Positions 54,916 to 64,000 of a stretch of 64,000 nt of DNA are shown here, piece by piece. This DNA is from JAEUMD01 sp036768475. Lineage in GTDB: Bacteria; Pseudomonadota; Alphaproteobacteria; Rhizobiales; Hyphomicrobiaceae. The stretch is from assembly GCA_036768475.1 (NCBI GenBank), contig DAIPMW010000003.1, positions 248,001 to 312,000 of the forward strand, given 5' to 3'. Both the position numbers and the translations under genes were made by a program. Below the pieces are notes generated by a model that had not been told where the DNA came from, made no database searches, and was given only the letters and a program-made list of their open reading frames with translations. Numbering within the stretch: position 1 is the first letter of the stretch; each line of letters opens with the position of its first letter.

Positions 54916-55120
54916 GTAACATACGACGGCGCACGGGAATTGTCACTTCGAAAGAGACATTACTGGCTGATTCGTCCGCTAATTCGCAGCCCTTGCCTCG
55001 AGGAAACTCTCGTCGACTGGCTGCTTGTATCCATGCCCCCATCTGGACGTAAGGCGCAGGGGGCGCGCTTTTGTAAAATATTGCAGGCACATCAGTCGCT
55101 TCAGTTGGAACAAGGTCGAT

Positions 55121-56314
55121 ATGTCGAACCGCCGAATCCTATGGATCGTCACGACGGGCATGCTGGCGCTCATGCTCGGCGGCTGTAATCAGTCCAAGTC
55201 AGCGAGCCCGGCGGCAGCGCAGCCCCCTCCGCCGGAGGTTACCGTCTCGCAGCCGCTCGTCAGGACGCTGGCCGAGTCGACCGAGTTCGTCGGCCGTTTC
55301 GTCGCCGTGGATTCGATCGAGATCAGAGCGCGTGTGTCGGGCTACCTTGAGCAGATCAAGTTCCGCGACGGCAGTCTGGTGGACAAGGGGCAACTGCTGT
55401 TTGCCATCGACAAGCGGCCGTTTGTGGCCACCCTGGAGCAGGCAAAAGCAACGCTCGAGCAGACCAAGGCCAACCTGGCTTTCGCTCAGGCCAATCTCCA
55501 GCGGGGCCAGAACCTGCAGCGCGGCACCGTGATTTCCGACCAGACGCTCGATCAGCGCGTGCAAGCCGAACGCGTTGCGCGGTCGGCGGTGGCGGCGCAG
55601 GAAGCGGCGGTGAGGCAGGCCGAGCTGGACCTGCAATATACCGAGCTGCGCGCACCGGTTGCCGGGCGTATCGGCGATCGTCGCGTCTCGCAAGGCAATC
55701 TGGTCACCGGTGGCAGCGGCGGCAACACGACCTTGCTCGCGACGATCAATTCGACGGATCCGATCCGCTTCGAATTCACGATCGACGAGGCAACCTACCT
55801 GCGATTTCTGGCACTCAACGGTGAGAAGGCTGTCGCCAATCCCAATGTGCCCGTCAGCCTGAAGCTCATCGACGAAGACAACTTCGAACACCAGGGGCGC
55901 ATCGACTTCGTCGACAATGCGTTCAACCGTTCATCGGGTGTCATTCGCATGCGCGCAGAGTTCGCCAATCCCACGGGCAAGTTCACGCCGGGAATGTTCG
56001 GACGCCTGCGCCTGCAGATTGCGCCGCCGGCTGAGGCTTTGCTTATTCCCGATGCCGCAATCGGCACGGAGCAGGTGCGTAAGTTCGTTTTCGTGGTCGG
56101 CGAAAAGGAGGGCCGCAAGGTTGCCGAGCAGCGCTACGTAACGCTCGGCCCTGTGGCGGATGGACTGCGGGTCGTGCGCGACGGCATCACGCGGGACGAT
56201 CAGGTCGTCATCAACGGCCTCATGAAGACGCGGCCGGGCTCGCCTGTTTCCCCGAAGGAAGGTACGATCGCGACGGCGAGCAATGCCGACATGGGCGCCT
56301 TGAAGCGCAATTAA
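55121..56314 (+). CDS. RND efflux pump periplasmic adaptor (lipoprotein)
   Basis: A 397-residue adaptor of the AcrA/MexA type. The signal ends in a lipobox (LALMLGGC) so the protein is lipid-anchored. Then ARVSGYLEQIKFRDGSLVDKGQLLF, a coiled-coil hairpin (about 100-170), RAPVAGRIGDRRVSQGNLV, and the beta-barrel region with FEFTIDE. Start ATG 55121 has GGAACAAGG before it. It is 18 bp before the permease gene. Confidence 0.95.
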   Translation: MSNRRILWIVTTGMLALMLGGCNQSKSASPAAAQPPPPEVTVSQPLVRTLAESTEFVGRFVAVDSIEIRARVSGYLEQIKFRDGSLVDKGQLLFAIDKRPFVATLEQAKATLEQTKANLAFAQANLQRGQNLQRGTVISDQTLDQRVQAERVARSAVAAQEAAVRQAELDLQYTELRAPVAGRIGDRRVSQGNLVTGGSGGNTTLLATINSTDPIRFEFTIDEATYLRFLALNGEKAVANPNVPVSLKLIDEDNFEHQGRIDFVDNAFNRSSGVIRMRAEFANPTGKFTPGMFGRLRLQIAPPAEALLIPDAAIGTEQVRKFVFVVGEKEGRKVAEQRYVTLGPVADGLRVVRDGITRDDQVVINGLMKTRPGSPVSPKEGTIATASNADMGALKRN

Positions 56315-56332
56315 CGCGGAAGGGTTGCACCC

Positions 56333-59300
56333 ATGCGGATATCGCATTTTTTCATTGACCGGCCGATCTTTGCCAGCGTCATTTCTGTCGCTCTGGTGAT
56401 CCTTGGAGCGGTATCCTTTGGCAGCTTGCCGATTGCGCAGTATCCCGAGATCTCACCGCCGACCATCAACGTTACGGGGCAATATCCCGGCGCCAGCGCC
56501 GACGTCATTGCGGCCACGGTCGTTGCGCCGTTGGAGCAGCAGATCAATGGCGTAGAGCGTATGCTCTACATCACGTCGAATTCGTCGGGAGACGGCACGT
56601 TCTCGGTCGAGGTCACGTTCGAACTCGGCACCGATCTGGATGTTGCCCAGGTGCAGGTGCAAAACCGTGTGTCCGTTGCGCAGCCGCGCCTGCCTGTGGA
56701 TGTGCGCAACATCGGCGTGACGGTGTCGAAGGCATCGCCCGACCTGATGATGGTCGTGCATCTTTATTCGCCCGACAAGTCGCGTGATTCCCTGTTCATT
56801 TCCAACTACGCGAATGTGCAGGTCACAGACGTGCTGAGCCGCATCGAAGGCGTCGGCTCGATTACTGTGTTCGGCAGCCGCGACTACTCCATGCGCGTGT
56901 GGCTCGATCCTGACGTGCTCCAGTCGCTCGACCTGACGGCAAGTGATGTCGTTACGGCGCTTCAAGGTCAGAACGTGCAGGTCGCATCAGGCGTGCTCAA
57001 CCAGCCGCCCGTGCCGAATCCGGGCGCGTTCCAGCTATCTGTGCGCACCAAAGGCCGGCTACAGGAGCCTTCCGAGTTCGGCGAGATCGTCGTCAAGCAG
57101 ACGGAAAACGCGGTCGTTCGCCTGAAGGACGTGGCCCGCGTTGAGCTTGCCGCGCAGGATTACGGGCGCAATTCGTACCTCGATCGCGATCCGGCGATTG
57201 GTCTGGGCGTCTTCCAGCGTCCGGGGTCCAATGCGCTGGCAACGGCCGACGCAATTAAGACGAAGATGGAAGAGCTAGCGAAGGATTTTCCTGCAGGGCT
57301 CAAGTACACGATCGTCTACGACCCGACCGACTTCATTAAACAGTCCGTCGATGCGGTCGTCACCACGATCGGCGAAGCCGTGATTCTTGTCATTCTCGTT
57401 GTCGTGTTATTCCTGCAGACGTGGCGTGCGGCGATCATCCCAATTCTCGCCATTCCGATTTCGCTGGTCGGTACATTCTTCGTCATGGCGATGTTCGGGT
57501 TCTCGCTCAACAATCTTTCGCTGTTCGGACTCGTGCTGGCGATCGGTATCGTTGTCGACGACGCGATTGTCGTGGTGGAAAACGTCGAGCGCAATATCGC
57601 TGCGGGGATGGCGCCGCGCGAGGCATCCAAACTGACGATGGACGAAGTCGGATCGGCGCTGATCGCCATTTCACTGGTGTTGAGCGCGGTTTTCATCCCG
57701 TCAGCATTTATTACCGGCATCTCCGGACAGTTCTACCAGCAGTTCGCCCTGACGATTGCCGGCGCGACGATCATATCTTTGATTGTCTCGCTCACGCTTT
57801 CACCGGCGATGTGCGCGATACTACTGAAGCCGCACGCCCAGCACGAGCATACGGCGTGGTGGTTTGTTCCGATCAAAGGCTTCTTCAAGGCCTTCAACTG
57901 GTCGTTCGACAAACTCGGCAACGGCTATGGCTGGCTGACGGGCAAGCTCGTGCGGTTCGCAGCTCTGATGCTGATCGTCTATGCGGGCGTTCTTGCATTC
58001 GGCCTGAATGAATTCCGTAAGGCCCCAGTCGGGTTCATTCCACAAGTCGATGCGGGCTACCTGATCGTGGTAACCCAGTTGCCGGGCGCTGCCTCGTTGG
58101 CGCGTACGGACGCCGTCAACAAGCAAGTCGTCGAGGCAGCACTCACTGTTCCAGGAGTCGAGCATGCGGTTAATATCGTCGGCTTCTCCGGCGCGACGCG
58201 CACCACTGCTCCGAATGCGGGTGCCGTCTTCGTCGTGCTCGAGCCATTCAGTAAGCGGGCCGGTGACGAGAGTCGGTCTGCCGAAACAATTCTGGCCAAC
58301 CTCCAGAAAAAGGTAATGGCGATAGAGGAGGGCATGGTTTTCGTGGTGCGTCCGCCACCGGTGCGTGGCATTGGCACCGCAGGCGGATTCCGCATGATGG
58401 TCGAGGATCGCGGTGGGCTTGGCTCTCAGGCCTTGCAGGGCGCGGTCGGCGCCATGATGGGGCGCGCGGCGCAAACTCCGGGTGTGCAACGCGTTTTCTC
58501 GCTGTTCGAGACTTCGACGCCGCAACTTTATGTCGATATCGATCGCACGAAAGCCCAATTGCTCGGGATCCGCGTGCCGGACGTTTTCAGTGCGCTTCAG
58601 ACTTATCTCGGCTCGGCCTACGTCAATGACTTCAATCTGCTGGGGCGCACCTTCCGCGTCACGGCACAGGCCGACAGCCAGTTCCGGCTTGAGCCCAATG
58701 ACGTGCTGAAGATTCGCATTCGAAATGCGAGTGGCGAGACGGTTCCGCTTGGCAGCTTTGCAACCATATCGAACCAGGCTGGCCCCTACCGGGTTCCGCG
58801 CTATAATCTTTATCCTGCCGCAGAGCTCGATGGTTCGCCGGCGCCCGGTTATTCGCAGGGGCAGGCCATCGCGATCATGGAACAGCTGGCGGCCGAGACA
58901 CTGCCACCGGGCATTAATTTCGAATGGACGACGCTAGCCTTCCAGCAGCTCAGAGCCGGCAACACGGCAATCTTCGTCTTCTCACTTGCTGTTGTATTCG
59001 TCTTCCTGGTGCTGGCAGCCCAGTATGAGAGCCTCACATTGCCGCTTGCCGTCATCTTGATCGTACCCATGTGTCTGATCGCGTCCATTGTTGGCGTGTT
59101 GTGGCGCGGGCAGGACAACAATATCCTTACACAGGTGGGCTTTATCGTGCTGATCGGACTGGCCGCAAAGAACGCCATCCTGATCGTCGAATTTGCCAAG
59201 CAACTCGAGGAGCAGGGCAGGGATAGATTCGACGCTGCCATCGTCGCGGCGCGGCTGCGTCTGCGGCCGATCCTGATGACATCGCTCGCCTTCATCCTCG

Positions 59301-59497
59301 GTGTCGTGCCGCTGGTTATCGCGACGGGTGCAGGCGCGGAATTGCGTCAGGTTCTGGGCACGACGGTCTTCTCCGGCATGATCGGAGTGACGATCTTCGG
59401 TCTTATCTTCACACCTGTGTTCTATGTGGTGAGCCGCCGGCTGGCCGGCTCATCGAGGAGCCATGCCGAGGCTCCAGCAGCACAGGCTGGGGAATGA
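56333..59497 (+). CDS. Multidrug efflux RND transporter permease (HAE1/AcrB type)
   Basis: A 1054-residue pump close in length to AcrB (1049). It has the N-terminal FFIDRPIFASVISV, the proton-relay Asp pair in GIVVDDAIVVVENVER, and the second-half TM helices (IGLAAKNAILIVEFAKQ). It belongs to the hydrophobe/amphiphile efflux branch exporting drugs, dyes and detergents. No outer-membrane channel is encoded next to it. Likely controlled by the divergent TetR. Confidence 0.96.
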   Translation: MRISHFFIDRPIFASVISVALVILGAVSFGSLPIAQYPEISPPTINVTGQYPGASADVIAATVVAPLEQQINGVERMLYITSNSSGDGTFSVEVTFELGTDLDVAQVQVQNRVSVAQPRLPVDVRNIGVTVSKASPDLMMVVHLYSPDKSRDSLFISNYANVQVTDVLSRIEGVGSITVFGSRDYSMRVWLDPDVLQSLDLTASDVVTALQGQNVQVASGVLNQPPVPNPGAFQLSVRTKGRLQEPSEFGEIVVKQTENAVVRLKDVARVELAAQDYGRNSYLDRDPAIGLGVFQRPGSNALATADAIKTKMEELAKDFPAGLKYTIVYDPTDFIKQSVDAVVTTIGEAVILVILVVVLFLQTWRAAIIPILAIPISLVGTFFVMAMFGFSLNNLSLFGLVLAIGIVVDDAIVVVENVERNIAAGMAPREASKLTMDEVGSALIAISLVLSAVFIPSAFITGISGQFYQQFALTIAGATIISLIVSLTLSPAMCAILLKPHAQHEHTAWWFVPIKGFFKAFNWSFDKLGNGYGWLTGKLVRFAALMLIVYAGVLAFGLNEFRKAPVGFIPQVDAGYLIVVTQLPGAASLARTDAVNKQVVEAALTVPGVEHAVNIVGFSGATRTTAPNAGAVFVVLEPFSKRAGDESRSAETILANLQKKVMAIEEGMVFVVRPPPVRGIGTAGGFRMMVEDRGGLGSQALQGAVGAMMGRAAQTPGVQRVFSLFETSTPQLYVDIDRTKAQLLGIRVPDVFSALQTYLGSAYVNDFNLLGRTFRVTAQADSQFRLEPNDVLKIRIRNASGETVPLGSFATISNQAGPYRVPRYNLYPAAELDGSPAPGYSQGQAIAIMEQLAAETLPPGINFEWTTLAFQQLRAGNTAIFVFSLAVVFVFLVLAAQYESLTLPLAVILIVPMCLIASIVGVLWRGQDNNILTQVGFIVLIGLAAKNAILIVEFAKQLEEQGRDRFDAAIVAARLRLRPILMTSLAFILGVVPLVIATGAGAELRQVLGTTVFSGMIGVTIFGLIFTPVFYVVSRRLAGSSRSHAEAPAAQAGE

Positions 59498-59519
59498 GAA
59501 ACGGGCTACAACGCCGAAC

Positions 59520-59903
59520 TCATTCGGCGAGTCTGTCGAGGATCGGGCACGCCACTCCTGCATCGCCGGGGCACGCGTCAATGACGTCGTGCAGCGTTTC
59601 ACGCAAGGCGTTGAGTTCCTGGATCTTGTGATCGATCTCCGCCAGATGGTCCTGCGCGATGCGCTTCACATCTGCACTCGCTCGGCTCTTGTCATCCTGC
59701 AACTTGAGTAGATTGCGGCAGGCTTCGATCGAGAAGCCGAGATTTCTTGCCCTTTGCAGGAATTTCAGACGTCCGACCTCGGCAGCGCTGTAGTCCCGGT
59801 ATCCGTTCTGGCGGCGTGCAGGCTCGATGAGCCCAATGTCCTCATAGTACCTGATGGTCTTTACAGGTAGCCCGCAAAGCGTGGAAGCATCGCCAATGTT
59901 CAT
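59520..59903 (-). CDS. cueR: Copper-responsive MerR-family regulator (CueR/HmrR)
   Basis: A 127-residue activator. The N-terminal HTH and wing (MNIGDASTLCGLPVKTIRYY, ARRQNGYRDYS) are followed by a dimer helix, and the metal loop has two Cys (Cys111 and Cys119 in CPGDAGVACPI), the CueR signature for Cu(I), Ag(I) and Au(I). ATG 59903 has GGAGG 6 bases upstream; the frame opens at 59915. It is downstream of its own promoter and near the copper ATPase. Confidence 0.93.
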   Translation of the reverse strand: MNIGDASTLCGLPVKTIRYYEDIGLIEPARRQNGYRDYSAAEVGRLKFLQRARNLGFSIEACRNLLKLQDDKSRASADVKRIAQDHLAEIDHKIQELNALRETLHDVIDACPGDAGVACPILDRLAE

Positions 59904-59932
59904 GGCATCCTCCATGATCTTGATACTGGCCT

Positions 59933-59963
59933 ATTATGAAAGTTCCCGCCACTGGAACGTCAA
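59933..59963 (-). promoter_or_regulatory. MerR-type promoter of cueR with 19-bp spacer
   Basis: On the minus strand, -35 TTGACG (59963-59958) and -10 CATAAT (59938-59933) are separated by exactly 19 bases, the overlong spacing that MerR regulators correct. The dyad GTTCC-N7-GGAAC is centred in the spacer. It should drive cueR itself. Identification is from sequence; regulation is inferred. Confidence 0.75.
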
Positions 59964-60001
59964 GAGTGAAGGTAAGTATCCCCCGGCAAAGCCAGGGAGC
60001 T

Positions 60002-60483
60002 CTAGGATTGGAACCGCCTGAGGTGGTCGTTGAGGTCGTTGGTGCGTTCTGTGATGACAAATGCGGCGGCTGGCACAACAATCCATTGCAGTATCGGGCT
60101 GAGGCCGATGCCCGTTCCGGGAATGATGGGCATCAGCTCCGCGTAAGTCCACGAGTGGCGGACATACACATTCAGCCATTCGCTGAAAGCGGTGTAGGTG
60201 AGGCCGACCGAAATTGCCGCAACCGCCACACGCAGGCGTGGTCTCGCGGCCATCGTCGCCCGCCAACAAGGATGATCGCAACAAGCAAGGCTGCAGTCGC
60301 GATCATCACATCCCCTACGGTACAGTGAAGACCACTGTAGATGATTTCCCGCGCAGAGCCTGTTTCCCATACGCCGTACAGGGGCATCTGCACGAATTCC
60401 CATACCAGACTGGCCAGCGCGACCACGCCGAGGTAGCGAACGAAGAATCGCCGCCCTGCGGACACGGTGCCCATGACCCTCAC
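60002..60483 (-). pseudogene. Frameshifted membrane protein gene downstream of the copper ATPase
   Basis: Two overlapping minus-strand frames make one protein. The first (from GTG 60483, overlapping the ATPase stop) gives residues 1 to about 80 with spans such as YLGVVALASLVWEFVQMPLYG and GDVMIATAALLVAIILVGG. The second, in another frame to 60002, continues with RLRVAVAAISVGLTYTAFSEW and PILQWIVVPAAAFVI. Joining them needs one extra base near 60245, so a one-base deletion broke a protein of about 161 residues. Sequencing error cannot be excluded. Function of the parent is unknown. Confidence 0.75.
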
Positions 60484-62891
60484 AACCGCACGGTCCGCAA
60501 CCGAAGTGAATTTCCGATCACGGAAACCGAGCTGAGGCTCATGGCTGCCGCCGCAATAATCGGCGATAGCAGCAGTCCAAAGACCGGGTAGAGAATGCCG
60601 GCAGCAATGGGAACGCCGGTGGCATTGTATGCGAATGCGAAGAACAGGTTCTGCTTGATGTTCCGCATCGTCGCGTGGGCGAGCCGTCGCGCGCGAACGA
60701 TGCCGCGCAGGTCGCCTTTCACCAGCGTGAGGCCAGCGCTCTCGATGGCGACATCGGCACCGGTCCCCATCGCGATGCCGACATCGGCCTGCGCCAGCGC
60801 CGGTGCGTCATTGACGCCGTCACCCGCCATCGCCACCTTTGCACCGGCGTCCTGGAACTCACGAACGATTTTGGCCTTGTCCTCCGGCAGGACGTCGGCG
60901 CGTACCTCATCCAGTCCCAATCGCCTTGCCACTGCAAGCGCGGTCCGCTCATTGTCACCCGTGACCATGACGATCTTAAAGCCTTCGCCATGCAGCGCCT
61001 CGATCGCTTCTTGCGTCGTGTCCTTGATCGGATCGGCGACGGCGACCAGCCCGGCAAGCTTCTCGTCGATGGCAACGAACATGGCCGTCTTGCCTTCGGA
61101 TCGCAGCGTATCGGCTTCCGAGTCAAGCTCAGCTACCTTGATACCGAGCAACTCCATCATTCGCACATTTCCGAGCGCTATCGATCGATCGCCGATCCGG
61201 CCCCGCACGCCCTTGCCGGTCTCCGCCGAGAAGTCGATCGACTTTTCCAGCTGAAGTCCGCGCTCGTTTGCACCATCGACGATCGCCTCGGCCAGCGGAT
61301 GCTCGCTGCCACGCTCCAGGCTCGCTGCCAGCCCGAGAACCTCGCTTTCGTTAAAGCCGTTCAGGGCGACGACGTCGGTGAGTTTCGGCTTGCCGACGGT
61401 AAGCGTCCCGGTTTTGTCGACAATCAGCGTATCAACATCAGCAAAGCGCTCGAGCATCTCCGCGTTCTTGATGAGCACACCGGCTTGAGCTCCTCGACCC
61501 GTGGCAACCATGATCGACATCGGCGTAGCCAGTCCCAGTGCGCAAGGGCACGCGATGATCAAGACCGATACGGCAGCAATGAAGGCATAAGCGAGCGGCG
61601 GCTGGGGTCCGAGAAAGGCCCAGGCGACGAATGCGATGATCGCGACAAGGACTACGGCAGGAACGAAGTAGCTCGACACGACATCGACCAGCTTCTGTAT
61701 GGGCGCACGGCTCCTTTGTGCCTGGGCGACCATGGCGACGATCCTCGACAGCATCGTTTCGCTGCCGATACGCTCAGCCTTCATGATGAAGCTGCCAGAG
61801 CCGTTGAGAGTGCCGCCCGTCACGGGATCACCCGGAGTCTTCTCGACCGGCACCGGCTCACCGGTCAGCATTGACTCGTCGACCGAGGAACGTCCCTCAT
61901 CGACGCTACCATCGACCGGTATCGAGTCGCCGGGTCGCACCCGCAAGCGATCACCAATCTCGACCTGATCGAGCGGAATCTGCTCCTCGTTTCCATCTGC
62001 TTTGACGCGGCGCGCCGTCTTGGGCGACAAATCCAGAAGCGCCCGGATCGCACCACCGGTGCGTTCGCGTGCCCTCAGCTCCAGAACCTGACCAAGCAAC
62101 ACGAGAACGACAATGACAGCGGCGGCTTCGAAATAGATCGCAACCGCGCCCTCAGATCCGCGGAATGATTCTGGGAAGACGCCGGGGGCAACCGTGGCTA
62201 CCACGCTATAGAGATATGCAGCGCCCACGCCGATGCCGATCAGCGTCCACATATTGGGACTGCGATTGACGAAGGATTGCCAGCATCGAACGAAGAAAGG
62301 CCATGCACCCCAGAGAATTACAGGTGTTGCCAACGCCAGTTCGATCCAGTCGGACACGCGTTCGCCAAGCCACGACCTGAGTGGAAGACCGAGGTGCGGA
62401 CCCATCGCCAGCACAAGGATCGGTATTGTCAAAACCGCGCTGACGTACATCCGACGGCTAAAATCGACGAGTTCGGGATTGGGACCCTCATCGCTGGCAG
62501 GAATACCCATCGGCTCCAGCGCCATGCCGCAGAGGGGGCAGGTGCCGGGCGCGTCGCGCACGATCTCAGGATGCATCGGGCAGGTATAAAGCGTGCCTTC
62601 CGGCATCTTCTCGGCTGCAGGCGGTCCCTTCGCATACTTTGCAGGATCAGCAGAAAACTTCGCCTTGCATCCGGCCGAGCAGAAATAAACCTCTCGGCCT
62701 TCATGCTGCAGGACATGGCTCGCGGTCGCGATGTTGACGGTCATCCCGCAGACAGGGTCGATTGCAGTTGCGTCATGGGCCGAAGTTGCCGCACCACTGG
62801 AATGAGGATCCTGTGGCGCATGCCTGTCTCCACCGTGGTGTGCGCCGTGTTTGTGGGATGAATGTTCGTGCTGACAGCATGATTTCGACAT
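60480..62891 (-). CDS. copA: Copper-translocating P-type ATPase (P1B-1)
   Basis: An 803-residue Cu(I) export ATPase. The N-terminus is His-rich, then a YHS domain (about 44-87; DPVCGMTVN, VYFCSAGC), then a heavy-metal-binding domain (YTCPMHPEI, CPLCGMALEPM). No GMxCxxC-type HMA domain is present. The core has TGE (LTGEPVPVEK), CPC (IIACPCALGLATP), DKTGTLT, HP (SEHPLAEA) and GDGVNDAPALAQAD. TM7 has YN and TM8 has MSLSS, both marks of Cu(I) transport. ATG 62891 starts the His-rich tail. It lies in the cueR copper module. Confidence 0.96.
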   Translation of the reverse strand: MSKSCCQHEHSSHKHGAHHGGDRHAPQDPHSSGAATSAHDATAIDPVCGMTVNIATASHVLQHEGREVYFCSAGCKAKFSADPAKYAKGPPAAEKMPEGTLYTCPMHPEIVRDAPGTCPLCGMALEPMGIPASDEGPNPELVDFSRRMYVSAVLTIPILVLAMGPHLGLPLRSWLGERVSDWIELALATPVILWGAWPFFVRCWQSFVNRSPNMWTLIGIGVGAAYLYSVVATVAPGVFPESFRGSEGAVAIYFEAAAVIVVLVLLGQVLELRARERTGGAIRALLDLSPKTARRVKADGNEEQIPLDQVEIGDRLRVRPGDSIPVDGSVDEGRSSVDESMLTGEPVPVEKTPGDPVTGGTLNGSGSFIMKAERIGSETMLSRIVAMVAQAQRSRAPIQKLVDVVSSYFVPAVVLVAIIAFVAWAFLGPQPPLAYAFIAAVSVLIIACPCALGLATPMSIMVATGRGAQAGVLIKNAEMLERFADVDTLIVDKTGTLTVGKPKLTDVVALNGFNESEVLGLAASLERGSEHPLAEAIVDGANERGLQLEKSIDFSAETGKGVRGRIGDRSIALGNVRMMELLGIKVAELDSEADTLRSEGKTAMFVAIDEKLAGLVAVADPIKDTTQEAIEALHGEGFKIVMVTGDNERTALAVARRLGLDEVRADVLPEDKAKIVREFQDAGAKVAMAGDGVNDAPALAQADVGIAMGTGADVAIESAGLTLVKGDLRGIVRARRLAHATMRNIKQNLFFAFAYNATGVPIAAGILYPVFGLLLSPIIAAAAMSLSSVSVIGNSLRLRTVRL

Positions 62892-62960
62892 GACCAATCC
62901 TCTCCGCACACGCATTCGGGCGGTGCGATTTGTTCCAGTTCATAAGCCCGTTCGGCTTCA

Positions 62961-63197
62961 TCAGGATTCTATTGCGTCGCGCCTGCGGCGATACTCTTCT
63001 TCGTCGATCTCGCCGCGTGCAAGCCTCTCGTCCAGCAGGGCACGTGCATCTCGTCGTGGCGTAGCGCTGCCATTCGTGCGCCGCGTGTCCATCAGCCACC
63101 ACACGATGAGCACGAGGATGAGAAGCGGCAATCCAAACATGAACAATGGGCCAAGCCACATCGCGCCCCATCCATGAAAAAAACCGTCACCATACAT
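62961..63197 (-). CDS. SHOCT domain-containing small membrane protein
   Basis: A 78-residue protein with one span (FMFGLPLLILVLIVWWLM) and a C-terminal SHOCT motif (ARALLDERLARGEIDEEEYRRRRDAI). SHOCT domains are short helical oligomerisation modules often fused to membrane parts. It lies 70 bases upstream of copA on the same strand; similar proteins are common near metal-resistance genes. ATG 63197. Confidence 0.88.
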   Translation of the reverse strand: MYGDGFFHGWGAMWLGPLFMFGLPLLILVLIVWWLMDTRRTNGSATPRRDARALLDERLARGEIDEEEYRRRRDAIES

Positions 63198-63805
63198 GAC
63201 ATTATCTCCAACACTGTTGGGCCCGGACGAAGGATCTTCAAAAATCAGGCCCGTCCCGTAAAAGTGGGGTTTCCAGTTGCTGGAGGGTCAAGTGCTGCCG
63301 TTCGTGTATTCTGGTTGACGGGCGCGCACTTCTAATATTTGCGCTTTCACGTAAAGACCTTCAACAACATAGCATGGAGATCTGCTCGGCCTCGCGAGCG
63401 AAATGAGCTAAAGAGGCCAACTTCCAACGCCGCAATCATCGACGTATCCGAGACCGTACAGCGCAGCCACTATTGGCCTGTGCTCCGTACCAGCCCAAAT
63501 CAACACCCAATACCGAAACAATACACGACTGCGAGCGGCTTGGGTTGGTCCAAAGCCGGCGAGCAACTTCACGAACTGGCCGTGATCCCGCCGCCTAATC
63601 GCGTCACGGCGAGCATGTGAAATAAACACGTTTGTCTTGAGTAGAACGATCTGGGAACAATTTCAACAATCGAGCTCGCTGTACTGCTACCTTGCCGGCC
63701 TGAGCCTTTTACCTAAGGTATGCTTGCGCGATAGTCAGTCTCTAGGGACAGGTCTGTTGTCCGTTCTTGTTTCAATCTGACCAACATAAGACATTGGGGG
63801 CTGGT
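63198..63805. other. Intergenic region, no gene recognised
   Basis: About 600 bases. Open frames exist (63339-63620 plus and 63408-63629 minus), but neither has family-like content and both have unlikely codon patterns, so I do not call them. No transposase or repeat ends were seen. Confidence 0.4.
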
Positions 63806-64000
63806 TTGATTGCGAGTAGGTGCATCTATTTAATGATGGCAGCGGTGATCTGGGGTGTTGTTCCATCGACATCCGCATCTGCAGAGCCGGGTCCCACCGT
63901 TTCGAAGCTGATGGGTCGCCAAGTAACTGCATTTACATTCGGGATGTATCGACTGAGGGAATATTTGCAGGCGCTACATTCGAAGGAACTGAAGGAAGTA
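63806..64000 (+). CDS. Possible secreted protein, 5' end only (runs past window)
   Basis: An open frame from TTG 63806 (or ATG 63833) to the window end, at least 65 residues. The start reads as a signal peptide (IYLMMAAVIWGVVPSTSASA), then PTVSKLMGRQVTAFTFGMYRLREY. A GGGGG run lies before the TTG. Only the beginning is visible, so the call is tentative. Confidence 0.45.
   Translation, partial: MIASRCIYLMMAAVIWGVVPSTSASAEPGPTVSKLMGRQVTAFTFGMYRLREYLQALHSKELKEV

Noticed and set aside
63408..63629. 73-codon minus-strand frame, considered as a transposase remnant
   Set aside because: No catalytic motif or terminal repeats could be seen; too short to support.

Overview
The window is GC-rich, densely coded alphaproteobacterial chromosome. 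The gene order points to Hyphomicrobiales (Rhizobiales), possibly a Hyphomicrobium-like lineage. The diagnostic blocks are eno-ftsB-pdhAB-lipA-ratA-cinA-ispDF-dusB and ntrBC-ntrYX-trkA-dat-hfq-hflX, together with a one-step phosphatidylcholine synthase. No phage, CRISPR array, tRNA or rRNA gene was seen. The placement rests on gene order and protein families only, since no search could be run.

Layout. 1-11 kb: patatin-like lipase (cut by the window edge), hisI, a NifU-like scaffold, yidD, a Sel1-like membrane protein, an orphan TAXI solute-binding protein, thrS, a DsbA-fold isomerase and an odd dihydrofolate reductase homologue. 11-18 kb: a 7-deazaguanine (queuosine precursor) locus, queF-queD on one side and queE, yhhQ and queC on the other, split by a membrane protein and a TadG-like von Willebrand protein. 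18.5-25.6 kb: eno, ftsB and a pyruvate dehydrogenase operon whose E2-like protein lacks a lipoyl domain and the catalytic His. 25.6-27.8 kb: an accessory patch with a dispersed repeat, two related lipoproteins and two GlsB-type membrane proteins, lying where an E3 (lpd) gene might be expected. 28-33 kb: lipA, ratA, cinA, marR, ispDF, dusB. 33-45 kb: two nitrogen-type two-component systems, trkA, an aminotransferase, hfq and hflX. 45-53 kb: an RND pump, a cyclic-nucleotide-binding protein, a lipid acyltransferase and an FAD monooxygenase. 53-64 kb: pcs, a TetR-controlled RND pump, and a copper module (cueR, a frameshifted membrane gene, a Cu(I) ATPase, a SHOCT protein).

How the genes work together. 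queD, queE and queC make preQ0, QueF reduces it to preQ1, and YhhQ can import precursors. LipA supplies lipoyl groups that the lipoyl domain on PdhB would carry. NtrBC and NtrYX flank the tRNA-modification gene dusB on one side and trkA, hfq and hflX on the other, a conserved alphaproteobacterial regulatory block. In the last 10 kb, local regulators sit beside recognisable operator DNA: a TGACCGGTCA palindrome between tetR and the RND adaptor, and a 19-bp-spacer MerR-type promoter in front of cueR.

The strongest oddities are the E2-like protein with a degenerate active site, a DHFR homologue with Leu in place of the catalytic Asp, a QueD without the usual Cys, and a MITE-like dispersed repeat. 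I did not find a clearly new multi-gene system. The degenerate PDH locus is the best candidate for something undescribed.
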